64,000 bases of DNA, from NCBI GenBank assembly GCA_025992705.1, contig DAJPGJ010000001.1, forward strand, positions 1 through 64,000. Reading direction: 5' to 3'. The notes under the pieces were generated by a model. That model had not been told where the DNA came from, did no database searches, and worked only from the letters and a program-made list of their open reading frames with translations. The position numbers were made by a program, and so were the translations under genes. This document shows positions 41,590-48,578 of the stretch, one piece after another (within the stretch, counting starts at the first letter, position 1; each line of letters begins with the position of its first letter). The DNA is from Coriobacteriaceae bacterium. GTDB taxonomy: Bacteria; Actinomycetota; Coriobacteriia; Coriobacteriales; QAMH01.

Positions 41590-41683
41590 GAGATTTCTCG
41601 ACTTCGCTTCGCTCCGCTCGAAATGACAATACCTGTCATCTCGACTGGAGCGGCCGTAAGGCCGCGGAATGGAGAGATCTCCC
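41590..41683. repeat. FERSE-type repeats, inverted pair
   Basis: Forward copy 41590-41628 differs from the copy at 40231 by one base in 39. The inverted copy 41634-41683 starts TGTCATCTCGACTGGAGC. This occupies the middle of the 355-base gap 41459-41813, which holds no gene. The last 40 bases before 41814 are AT-rich and end in the AAGGAGG of the next gene. Confidence 0.85.
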
Positions 41684-41813
41684 TTTTTTGCTCGAAGCGA
41701 CATAACGCATTTCTGTCTTTTTGGAAACTATACCGATAATTTGCAACCGAAACCAGATAAACGCTGTATTATGCTTGACAGTGACTTAATTAACACTTAA
41801 GGAGGCGTTTATC

Positions 41814-43079
41814 ATGAAGACGCTTGCTTCAGGTCCCACTTCCATGCGCTATTTCAAGGTTTCCTTGATCTCGGCAATCGCGCTCCTGTGCATCGGCATT
41901 GCCTTGAGTGCGTACTGCGCCTACAGCGCCTTTGCCGAAGACTCCACCCAGTCCGTCGTGGACACGCAGGGAAACGAGCTCGAGGTCCCGACATCGACCA
42001 TGCAAGACCAGACCCTGGCTAGCGACGGAGATGCAGGCCTATCCCCCGCCGACGATTGCTCCATCACGCTCAACTACTACGAGATGGTCATGTTCGATGA
42101 CCCAGACGTGCCCAAAGACGAGAATGGCCTTCGCCTCATGGGAACGCGCACCCTCTCGGGCTTTCACGAAGGCCAGGAGCTGACTGCCTGGAGCTATGTC
42201 GTTGACATCCCCGGCTACTTCTTCTGGGATGGGTGGCCCAACAGGATGGTCGTGTCGCGCGATCCAAGCCAAAACGTCTACACGCTCAACTACGTGCGGC
42301 TGTGGAATTCCGAGTACACGGTCAACTACTACCTCATGACCGGCGCCGACCTGGCCGCCGATTCGTGGAGCGGTGCCCTTGCACCCCAGGACGTCGAATT
42401 CACCAAGCTCGGATCGGAGACTTTCACGAACCAGCGCTTCGACAAGCTCATCGTGGGCGATGCCTACGAGTACAAGCTTGACGGAACCTATGTAATCGAC
42501 ACATATCCGGCCCAGATTCGCCTGGGCACGGACCCTGACAACAACGTGATCAACGTGCTCTACACGCCTTCGTCAACGACGCTGCCCGACGGCATCGAGA
42601 TTCCCGATGGCATCTTCGACTACAACGACCAGATCACCACGTTGCCGGACGCCGTGGAAGTTCCCGATGGGGACGTCAACTATGACGACCAGATCACCAC
42701 GTTGCCAGATGCCGTGGAGATTCCCGACCAGATCTTTGACCATGACGATCTCATCACGACCCTGCCCGACGACATCATCGTGGAGGACTTCGTCGGAGAC
42801 GGAACCGATGCCCCTGGCAACGGCGAGGCCGTTGACGACACGGTCGAAATCACGGACGAGATGCTCGAAAACCCCGTGAACAAGAAAGACGCCGAAGAAA
42901 CTATCAACGCCTACACGACCGGCACGGAGAAGACCATGACGCTCGTCAAGACCGGTGACAGGACGATTGCCGTCGTGGGTACGCTGGCGGGTATCGCGTT
43001 TCTCGCAGCCGTCGTGTTCGCCGCGCTTGCCTGGCGTGGCCGCAAACGCGTGACGGAAGCAGGCGGCGATTCGAAGTAG
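41814..43079 (+). CDS. Repeat-bearing surface protein with LVKTG-type anchor
   Basis: 421 aa. It has a signal-type helix (VSLISAIALLCIGIALSAYCAYSAFAED) and two MucBP-like stretches (ITLNYYEMVMFDDPD... and EYTVNYYLMTGADL...DPDNNVINVLY). An acidic tandem-repeat region of unit TLPDAVEIPD... is at residues about 256-325. The C-terminal signal is LVKTGD, helix TIAVVGTLAGIAFLAAVVFAALAW and RGRKRVTEAGGDSK, a variant of LPXTG. AAGGAGG lies eight bases before the ATG at 41814. Its last 17 codons and stop are duplicated at 56068-56119. Predicted wall-attached or membrane-anchored adhesin-like protein. Confidence 0.82.
   Translation: MKTLASGPTSMRYFKVSLISAIALLCIGIALSAYCAYSAFAEDSTQSVVDTQGNELEVPTSTMQDQTLASDGDAGLSPADDCSITLNYYEMVMFDDPDVPKDENGLRLMGTRTLSGFHEGQELTAWSYVVDIPGYFFWDGWPNRMVVSRDPSQNVYTLNYVRLWNSEYTVNYYLMTGADLAADSWSGALAPQDVEFTKLGSETFTNQRFDKLIVGDAYEYKLDGTYVIDTYPAQIRLGTDPDNNVINVLYTPSSTTLPDGIEIPDGIFDYNDQITTLPDAVEVPDGDVNYDDQITTLPDAVEIPDQIFDHDDLITTLPDDIIVEDFVGDGTDAPGNGEAVDDTVEITDEMLENPVNKKDAEETINAYTTGTEKTMTLVKTGDRTIAVVGTLAGIAFLAAVVFAALAWRGRKRVTEAGGDSK
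42579..42770 (+). repeat. In-frame 60-bp tandem repeat
   Basis: Units start at 42579, 42639 and 42699, with a partial fourth at 42759. Each encodes T-L-P-D-x-[IV]-E-[IV]-P-D-x-x-[FV]-[DN]-Y/H-x-D-x-I-T. The period is exactly 60 bases, so copy number could vary without frameshift. Confidence 0.9.
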
Positions 43080-43122
43080 CAGACACGGGAATGAGACAGT
43101 TGCTCAGGGACGCTGTCTCATT
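43026..43122 (+). repeat. 97-bp direct repeat, left copy (island boundary)
   Basis: Matches 56068-56164 with about five mismatches and no gaps. It contains the last 17 codons of the surface-protein gene (WRGRKRVTEAGGDSK), its stop, the linker CAGACACGGGA and a complete ATGAGACA palindrome (43091-43121). The copies bracket about 13 kb of lower-GC DNA. Confidence 0.9.
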
Positions 43123-43173
43123 TGTCCCAGTCCTGCCCCATTCTCCGAAAACCGTTCACGAATTCGACGGGGC

Positions 43174-43272
43174 AATGCTGCCGTGAGCACAGTCGCTACC
43201 ACCGATGGTGCTCCCGCTGTCCAGGCCACGACCCAGGGCATGGTCGTCACCAGACGCCTGGTCGGCGTCACC
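43174..43272 (+). pseudogene. Decayed fragment of an MFS (DHA2-type) transporter gene
   Basis: In frame it encodes AAVSTVATTDGAPAVQATTQ followed by GMVVTRRLVGV. This aligns without gaps to residues in the intact MFS-CBS transporter at 56413-58362 (AAVSAVTAAGGASAAQAATQ, GMVVTGCLVGA), DNA region 57670-57770. ACCCAGGGCATGGTCGTCAC is identical in both. No upstream or downstream coding sequence of the transporter remains. The flanking 43123-43173 also weakly resembles 56165-56210. The gap 43080-43291 holds only this remnant and the repeat. Confidence 0.75.
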
Positions 43273-43291
43273 TCACAATTTTTCTTTCCGC

Positions 43292-44221
43292 CTAATCACG
43301 AATTCGCTCATCGCTTTCTCTTCGTTCAACCACCCGCCTTGCAAAAAAGCCGAGCAATGATCCAACTGAAACTAGAATGACACCTATCCAAAGAAAGATG
43401 TCAGGAGCGACATTAAGAACGAGAGCACTCGCCACGCAGGATAATATCGGCGCCGAATACGAGATTATGGAAAGAATGCCCACATCGCCGTGATTGATCG
43501 CGAAATTCCACAAGGCGTACCCCACTGCGACCGAGAGAGTTGCGCCAATTAGAGGAGCCGCTGCCGAGACAACATCGGCACCACCGATAGATGGCCAATC
43601 GCCGCTCATGGCAACTGCAATCCATAGAACAAGGGAGACCACGACGAAAAAGAAGGCCGTGGCATTTGTCCCTTTCGACATCCGAGGCGTGAAATTCGTG
43701 TAGAACGCCCATATGGCCGATGCTGCCAAGGCGAGCATATACGAAGCTGGAATGCCAGCCTGCGATTGCGACTGCTCGCCCGCAGCGAGCAGATCGGGGC
43801 CGCCAACTGCCAGCGCAGTGCCTATTGCAACAAGCAAGATGCTCGGCAGCATGAGCGACGTCGCGAATCCACGACCTTTCTTGCGGTTGAGCGCCCACAG
43901 CAGCGCAGTCAAGGTGGGCCATAGATAGTTTAGGATGCTCACCTCTATGACCTGCACGTGATTTTGTGCGAGTGCAATGGCCAAAGCGAGGCAAATCTCG
44001 TATGCAGCAAACATCAGGCCGCCGACAAGCAGGTACCTCTTTGGAATATCGCAAAAGGGACTCGGCCGATTGACGACAAACAAAAGAATCGCGCCAAGTG
44101 TATAGATCAGCGCGATGCCACCCAAATGCCCAAAGTTTTCCGTTGTCGACCGGAGAAATGCTGTCATCACGCTCCAGGCGATGATGGCAAAGGTTCCCGC
44201 GAGAATGGCTTTCCTATTCAA
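43292..44221 (-). CDS. DMT-family exporter, YddG-like (aromatic compounds)
   Basis: 309 aa, ten predicted helices, EamA type. Sequence features match the YddG aromatic amino-acid exporter subgroup: FAIIAWSVMTAFLRSTTENFGHLGG at the N terminus, YLLVGGLMFAAYEICLALAIALA, then QVIEVSILNYLWPTLTALLWAL and SYSAPILSCVASALVL. The start is a TTG at 44221 with GAGGTGA upstream. It is encoded downstream of the transhydroxylase-like genes on the same strand but after a hairpin terminator. Context suggests export or exchange of an aromatic substrate or product. It forms the left-most intact gene of the island. Confidence 0.85.
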   Translation of the reverse strand: MNRKAILAGTFAIIAWSVMTAFLRSTTENFGHLGGIALIYTLGAILLFVVNRPSPFCDIPKRYLLVGGLMFAAYEICLALAIALAQNHVQVIEVSILNYLWPTLTALLWALNRKKGRGFATSLMLPSILLVAIGTALAVGGPDLLAAGEQSQSQAGIPASYMLALAASAIWAFYTNFTPRMSKGTNATAFFFVVVSLVLWIAVAMSGDWPSIGGADVVSAAAPLIGATLSVAVGYALWNFAINHGDVGILSIISYSAPILSCVASALVLNVAPDIFLWIGVILVSVGSLLGFFARRVVERRESDERIRD

Positions 44222-44239
44222 AACTTCACCTCAGAAAAT

Positions 44240-44269
44240 GAAGGGCGCGCTTTTTGAAACGCGCCCTTC
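44240..44269 (-). terminator. Terminator after transhydroxylase-like operon
   Basis: GAAGGGCGCG / CGCGCCCTTC with ten-base loop, followed on the minus strand by ATTTTCT. It is 22 bases after the ferredoxin-like subunit stop and just before the YddG-like gene. Confidence 0.8.
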
Positions 44270-44291
44270 GTACAACAAGGTTGATATACTG

Positions 44292-45350
44292 CTATCTGGT
44301 GAGCTCCGCGGCTTTCTCCTCTACAGCAGCGGTCAAATCAGCCTTGCAAAACTGACACCTGGGAGATTCGACGTCCAACGCGGTATTTACCTTCTTGCCG
44401 CATGTCGGACAAATCACCGCAATGCTTCTTGAGCCGACAACACCCTTTTGCTTAAGCGCCTCAATTGATGCATCCCACTTGCGTTGAGCAATCGCACGCT
44501 CTTCTTGCGCACGAATCCTATTCGAGGGCCGATTGCTAGGATTTCCAACAAAATTCATGGCGATATCCCCGACAAACCGATCTTTCTCAGACAGGTCGAT
44601 GCCAACATGCGCAGTGTCATATCCCGCTGACTCAACGATGATTTCGTAGTTGCCCGGATCGACCTGCTCGAACTTGAAGTCGCCAAAATCATCGGTGCGC
44701 ATTTCTTGTACTACGGCTTCGCCCTGCTTGAGCGTGACCTTACCGTCTATGATTACTTCGTCTGCCTCGGGGTCATAGACAAGGCCCGCAACAAAACGTT
44801 TGGGGTAATTCAGATAGTAGACTTTGGGGCCTGTCCCTGCCAGCTCGGGAAGCGTGACAGCATTTGCCAAATCAACTTCTTCTTCGTCGATATAGCGGAG
44901 AGCCTCCGTAGGGCAAGCGTCACCACAGCGCGGCACTTCCCAGCCATCGTCAAGCAGATGAGCACAACCCGTGCATTTTTGGGGCAGCGAAAGCTCCTCA
45001 TTCCAAAAAATTGCACCTACCGGACACGCATCCACAAGGTTCGAGTTCCCCCGCGCCTTTTCAGGATCGATGATGACGAGCCCATCCTCGCGCTTGTAAA
45101 CTGCATCCGGTGCAGCCTTTTCGCAAGCCGGGTTCTCGCAGTGATTGCAGAGATGCGGCAAATACGAAACTCGGACAACGGGTACCTGTCCTCGCTCCTT
45201 CTCGTTCACCTTCATCCAGAATTGGCCCGTCAATGGCTGTGCCTCCGCATAGGGCAGCCACGCTTGCCCGCAGTGCTCGTCTTTGCAGGCGACCTGGCAA
45301 TTATGGCACCCGTTGCATTTATCTACATCGATAACAAACACTTTGCTCAT
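44292..45350 (-). CDS. Transhydroxylase-like Fe-S subunit with zinc ribbon
   Basis: 352 aa. N-terminal DmsB-type ferredoxin part: CNGCHNCQVAC (12-22), HLCNHCENPACEK, DACPVGAIFW, CTGCAHL and CGDACPTEAL, enough for three or more [4Fe-4S] clusters. Residues about 185-265 form a CnaB/carboxypeptidase-regulatory-like domain (FVAGLVYDPEADEVIIDG...VDPGNYEIIVESAGY), as in the small subunit of pyrogallol-phloroglucinol transhydroxylase (about 275 aa). An extra C-terminal zinc ribbon (CPTCGKKV...CQFCKADL, about 315-340) is unusual. Starts three bases after the large-subunit TAA. Cytoplasmic. Confidence 0.85.
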   Translation of the reverse strand: MSKVFVIDVDKCNGCHNCQVACKDEHCGQAWLPYAEAQPLTGQFWMKVNEKERGQVPVVRVSYLPHLCNHCENPACEKAAPDAVYKREDGLVIIDPEKARGNSNLVDACPVGAIFWNEELSLPQKCTGCAHLLDDGWEVPRCGDACPTEALRYIDEEEVDLANAVTLPELAGTGPKVYYLNYPKRFVAGLVYDPEADEVIIDGKVTLKQGEAVVQEMRTDDFGDFKFEQVDPGNYEIIVESAGYDTAHVGIDLSEKDRFVGDIAMNFVGNPSNRPSNRIRAQEERAIAQRKWDASIEALKQKGVVGSRSIAVICPTCGKKVNTALDVESPRCQFCKADLTAAVEEKAAELTR

Positions 45351-45352
45351 GC

Positions 45353-47962
45353 TTATTCACTCTCCTGAATATATGCTGCGGGCACATGACCAGTAGCGGA
45401 GTCGTAGGTACGCGAGAACTCTTCTGGATACTGACGGGCAAGCTCAAATACATCCACCTTCTCGATTCCTACCAAGAAGCTGTTCGTCACCTCACCCGCA
45501 CAGTTTTCCGATGTGGTGCCTGGTGTGCAGATGAGATTGTTTGCGCCACCGCGATCAAGGCCCTTGCTACCAGCTCGTATAGCATCGACACGGGCGCCAT
45601 GGTCCTGGTAAAGGACACCGGGGCGAATACGCTCGGTAACATGCGCAGCGCCAAGTACCTCACCACGCTCGTTGAAAAGCTTCACCACATCGTGATGCTT
45701 GATGCCGAGCCGCTCCGCATCGACAGGATTAATCCACACGGGTTCATATAAATAACCGTCCGGACCCTTGATCTTGCAGGTTCCAATCTCGCGCAGCCAC
45801 GGAACGTCATCCAAATTCGCGTGCACGCGCCAGCGAGGATGGTTTGACATAAGCGGGAAGGGGTAAAGCTTCGCTCGATCAGAAGTAATCCGTTCGTGAT
45901 GAGTCGGGGTCTCCTCAATCCATTTGGGATACGGCCCCCTAACATTGTCGTCGGGGAAACTGCCTGCCAGAACCGTGGAGTAGTACTCTAGCTTGCCTGT
46001 CGGCGTGTCAAGTGGCGCGCTCTCGGGGTCAAGATAGAACGCAATGAGACCAGCCGGCTCATCTTCCCATCCTTCGGTAATGGGCGAACACCAGAAGCGC
46101 TGCTCCTTGAGTTGGTCGTAGGTAATCCTATCCGCAACGCCGCTTTGCTCGAATCCAAAGCGCAAAAAATCATCGCAATCCATTCCATTCGAATAACGTT
46201 CCAGGAGCCCTTCGTACTGCCCTCCATACTTCTCAAGCTTGGCAGCCACGGCACACACTGCGTCATACTCCGACTTGGCCTCACCGATAACGTCGACGGC
46301 CTGCTCTTCAATGTAGATCATCGCTGTCTGACCGTTGTAATTATCAGTGGTTAAATCGGGGCATTCCATCATCGTAGCCGTAGGCAAAATAATGTCGGCA
46401 AAGAGCGTGTCATTCTCCATCCAAGGATGCTGCACGATGACGCACTCGACCTCGGGACTACGAAGCGCCTCTTCAAATTCGAATCCGCCATTCCAGCAAG
46501 TTGACCAGCACGGAGCATCTGACCAAATCATTTTGACGCCATCGTTGCCCGGCAGCGGAAACTGAAACCTGCGTAGCTGATCTTCCTTGGGGTATCCGGC
46601 CGCCGTATGGCCATACCACTCAACGGGAGGATTCATGATGGCCTCGGGAAGCTTAGTCTTTACGATGAAAGACGGTCCCATGTCCATGTCAAATCCGTGG
46701 TACACCGCCTCCGCACTCGGGTACACCTCACTTCGTGGAACAGGACTCTTGGTGGGTAAATTAAACAGTGTCCATTCCATGAATTGGAACTGATTTGCTC
46801 CCGGCTTGCCAAGCGCCTGCATGCCCAGAAGCGCAACTTCAAGACGCGCGGGCTCATGCGAGAAACACGAGCGGATATAGCCGCCGCCATTGCAATGGCC
46901 GATTGACACATTTGATTTTGCCCAATACCGAGCAAGTGCCTTGATCGTATATGATTTCACTCCGCATTTCTGCTCTGCCCATTGAGGCGTCTTTGGCGTC
47001 TTGTCATCGAGGTAACCGAGTACATATTGCTCAAACCAGTCGAATCCGTCAGCATGAGTGGCAATATAGTCCTTATCGTAGAGGTCCTCCGTCAGCCAAA
47101 CATAGGCTATGGCCAGCTGAAGCGCCGCATCGGTATTGGGAATAACAGGAATCCACTTGTCCGCGTGTACGGCACCCGTGTAGTTCACATCAGGAGAAAT
47201 GAAGATCGACTTAACGCCAATCTCATTGAACCAATAGCACATTCGCGAGGGAAGCTGGCCGCCCCATCCCCATGGCGTCGTCTCGGGATCGGCACCCCAG
47301 AAGAGAACCGCGTCTCCATGTTGGGTGATATCACGGAAAACGCCATTTTGGTAGACATTCTGACCGACCGGGTCCATTCCCCAAATCCACTTGGCTCCCC
47401 AATACCAACCTTCCCAGCTGTCGGCATTGCGCGCCTGAATGGTGCAGCCACCGACCAGATTGAGCAGGGAAATCTGGCATCCGTGTGAGCCACCGTAGTT
47501 TTTGGCTTCTCCATGTCCCTCACCCTGGCAGTAAACCGAGTAGGGGCCATACGTGTCATGGACACGCTTGATTTCGGAAGCGATTATGTCCGTTGCCTCA
47601 TCCCAGCTGATCCTGACATATTTCGATTTTCCGCGATTCTGAGTATTGCGCTTTCCGTTTGGGTCCCAATCGACGCGCTTCATGGGATAGGGAATGCGAT
47701 TTGGCGAATAGGTCCTCGTTTTATAGGCGATGCTGTGAGGTGGCAGAAGCGTCTTGAATCCAGGGTCAAAGACATGGCCATCCTTTTCCAATGACCACAT
47801 CCTCAATTCCTCTTTGGTGTAATTCTCGCCAAAATGAACTGGACGTATACGAACCACCCGACCATCAAGCACATCGACGTCGGCAGCATTTGCGGAAAGA
47901 CCGAACCCGCAAAGGCCCAACGATTTGGTAGTCGTTCTATCAACCGTTTTCACATGAGACAT
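45353..47962 (-). CDS. Pyrogallol-phloroglucinol transhydroxylase-like large subunit
   Basis: 869 aa, close to the 875 aa of the Pelobacter enzyme. Family landmarks: RIPYPMKRVDWDPNGKRN (89-106), RNADSWEGWYWG (178-189), FWGADPETTPWGWG and the C-terminal GSKGLDRGGANNLICTP. In the known enzyme the Mo is held by a Ser in the DSWEGW motif with an adjacent catalytic Asp, here D181-S182; His150 or His160 could be the catalytic His. The N terminus lacks the usual cysteine cluster of DMSO reductases, as in transhydroxylase. No Tat leader. GGGAG precedes the ATG. The physiological substrate is probably a polyhydroxylated aromatic. Confidence 0.87.
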   Translation of the reverse strand: MSHVKTVDRTTTKSLGLCGFGLSANAADVDVLDGRVVRIRPVHFGENYTKEELRMWSLEKDGHVFDPGFKTLLPPHSIAYKTRTYSPNRIPYPMKRVDWDPNGKRNTQNRGKSKYVRISWDEATDIIASEIKRVHDTYGPYSVYCQGEGHGEAKNYGGSHGCQISLLNLVGGCTIQARNADSWEGWYWGAKWIWGMDPVGQNVYQNGVFRDITQHGDAVLFWGADPETTPWGWGGQLPSRMCYWFNEIGVKSIFISPDVNYTGAVHADKWIPVIPNTDAALQLAIAYVWLTEDLYDKDYIATHADGFDWFEQYVLGYLDDKTPKTPQWAEQKCGVKSYTIKALARYWAKSNVSIGHCNGGGYIRSCFSHEPARLEVALLGMQALGKPGANQFQFMEWTLFNLPTKSPVPRSEVYPSAEAVYHGFDMDMGPSFIVKTKLPEAIMNPPVEWYGHTAAGYPKEDQLRRFQFPLPGNDGVKMIWSDAPCWSTCWNGGFEFEEALRSPEVECVIVQHPWMENDTLFADIILPTATMMECPDLTTDNYNGQTAMIYIEEQAVDVIGEAKSEYDAVCAVAAKLEKYGGQYEGLLERYSNGMDCDDFLRFGFEQSGVADRITYDQLKEQRFWCSPITEGWEDEPAGLIAFYLDPESAPLDTPTGKLEYYSTVLAGSFPDDNVRGPYPKWIEETPTHHERITSDRAKLYPFPLMSNHPRWRVHANLDDVPWLREIGTCKIKGPDGYLYEPVWINPVDAERLGIKHHDVVKLFNERGEVLGAAHVTERIRPGVLYQDHGARVDAIRAGSKGLDRGGANNLICTPGTTSENCAGEVTNSFLVGIEKVDVFELARQYPEEFSRTYDSATGHVPAAYIQESE

Positions 47963-47990
47963 ATGCTCTCCCTTTCGTCAGCACTCGCCC

Positions 47991-48209
47991 CTATTGCTCC
48001 AACTTCTCGCAAGCGCTGCTATCAAGCAACGTATCCCGCTGCCCGGAGTATCCGGGCAGCGGGGGCAGCGATTTGCCACAGTGAGAACAAGACGAGGCAT
48101 TCACATCATTCTGCGTATTGCAGAAAATGCAGAATCCACGAGAAATCGGCCTAGTTCCCGAATCCGAACCCGGTCCGCACTTTCCGCAATGGATGCAGTA
48201 GAAACACAT
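47991..48209 (-). CDS. Small zinc-ribbon protein
   Basis: 72 aa with many paired cysteines: CFYCIHCGKCG at the start, then FCIFCNTQNDVNASSCSHCGK. That gives one N-terminal CxxCxxC set and a classic CxxC-x10-CxxC ribbon; the tail (LPPLPGYSGQRD...) is polar. Likely zinc- or possibly Fe-S-binding. It begins ten bases after the upstream ferredoxin stop, whose GGAG could drive coupled translation, and precedes the transhydroxylase-like large subunit by 28 bases. The ferredoxin subunit two genes on has a similar ribbon fused to its C terminus. Function unknown; possibly enzyme assembly. Confidence 0.65.
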   Translation of the reverse strand: MCFYCIHCGKCGPGSDSGTRPISRGFCIFCNTQNDVNASSCSHCGKSLPPLPGYSGQRDTLLDSSACEKLEQ

Positions 48210-48218
48210 TGCCGGGCG

Positions 48219-48578
48219 TCATTGCTCCTGTAGGGGCGCCCATAGGACCTGTTTGGGCTTCTTGCCCAGACTCTGTGATAATTCGTCCACAGGACCAAAC
48301 TCCATGCACGCCGCGAGGCAGTTGTGGACACAAGCCGGCTTACGTTTCCTTGCGACCCTATCGGCGCAAAGATCGCAGAGGTCCGTGGGAACGGGAATCT
48401 TGTTCCAGTTATAGTCTGAACCCTGGTCTTCAGACTCGTCCTTTTGCCAGGGGCCATCATCAAAAACCCTGATTCCCCATTTGCCTATGGGCAGACCATG
48501 CTCCTCCTTACAAGCCACCTCGCAAGAGCGGCAGCCGGTGCAATACTCGTAATCGATAAGCAATCCGTAATTTGCCAT
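48219..48578 (-). CDS. 4Fe-4S ferredoxin subunit of molybdoenzyme
   Basis: 119 aa. Cluster motifs: CTGCRSCEVAC (13-23) and, in the second half, CDLCADRVARKRKPAC with CVHNCLAACMEFGPVDEL. Same architecture as the 110-aa protein at 53329-53661 (both have HGLPIG/HDMPVG and IPVPTDLCD/IPIPTDQCD), so the two are paralogues. It begins immediately after the large subunit stop (TAA ATG). No signal peptide. Electron-transfer partner of the 826-aa molybdoenzyme. Confidence 0.9.
   Translation of the reverse strand: MANYGLLIDYEYCTGCRSCEVACKEEHGLPIGKWGIRVFDDGPWQKDESEDQGSDYNWNKIPVPTDLCDLCADRVARKRKPACVHNCLAACMEFGPVDELSQSLGKKPKQVLWAPLQEQ

Noticed and set aside
41775..41780. TTGACA upstream of the surface protein gene as a -35 box
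   Set aside because: A -10 at the proper spacing would fall on the ribosome-binding site; not a usable promoter arrangement.
43183..43380. 65-codon plus-strand frame as a functional gene
   Set aside because: Only its first ~30 codons match the MFS transporter; the rest is antisense to the YddG-like gene. Treated as a pseudogene fragment.
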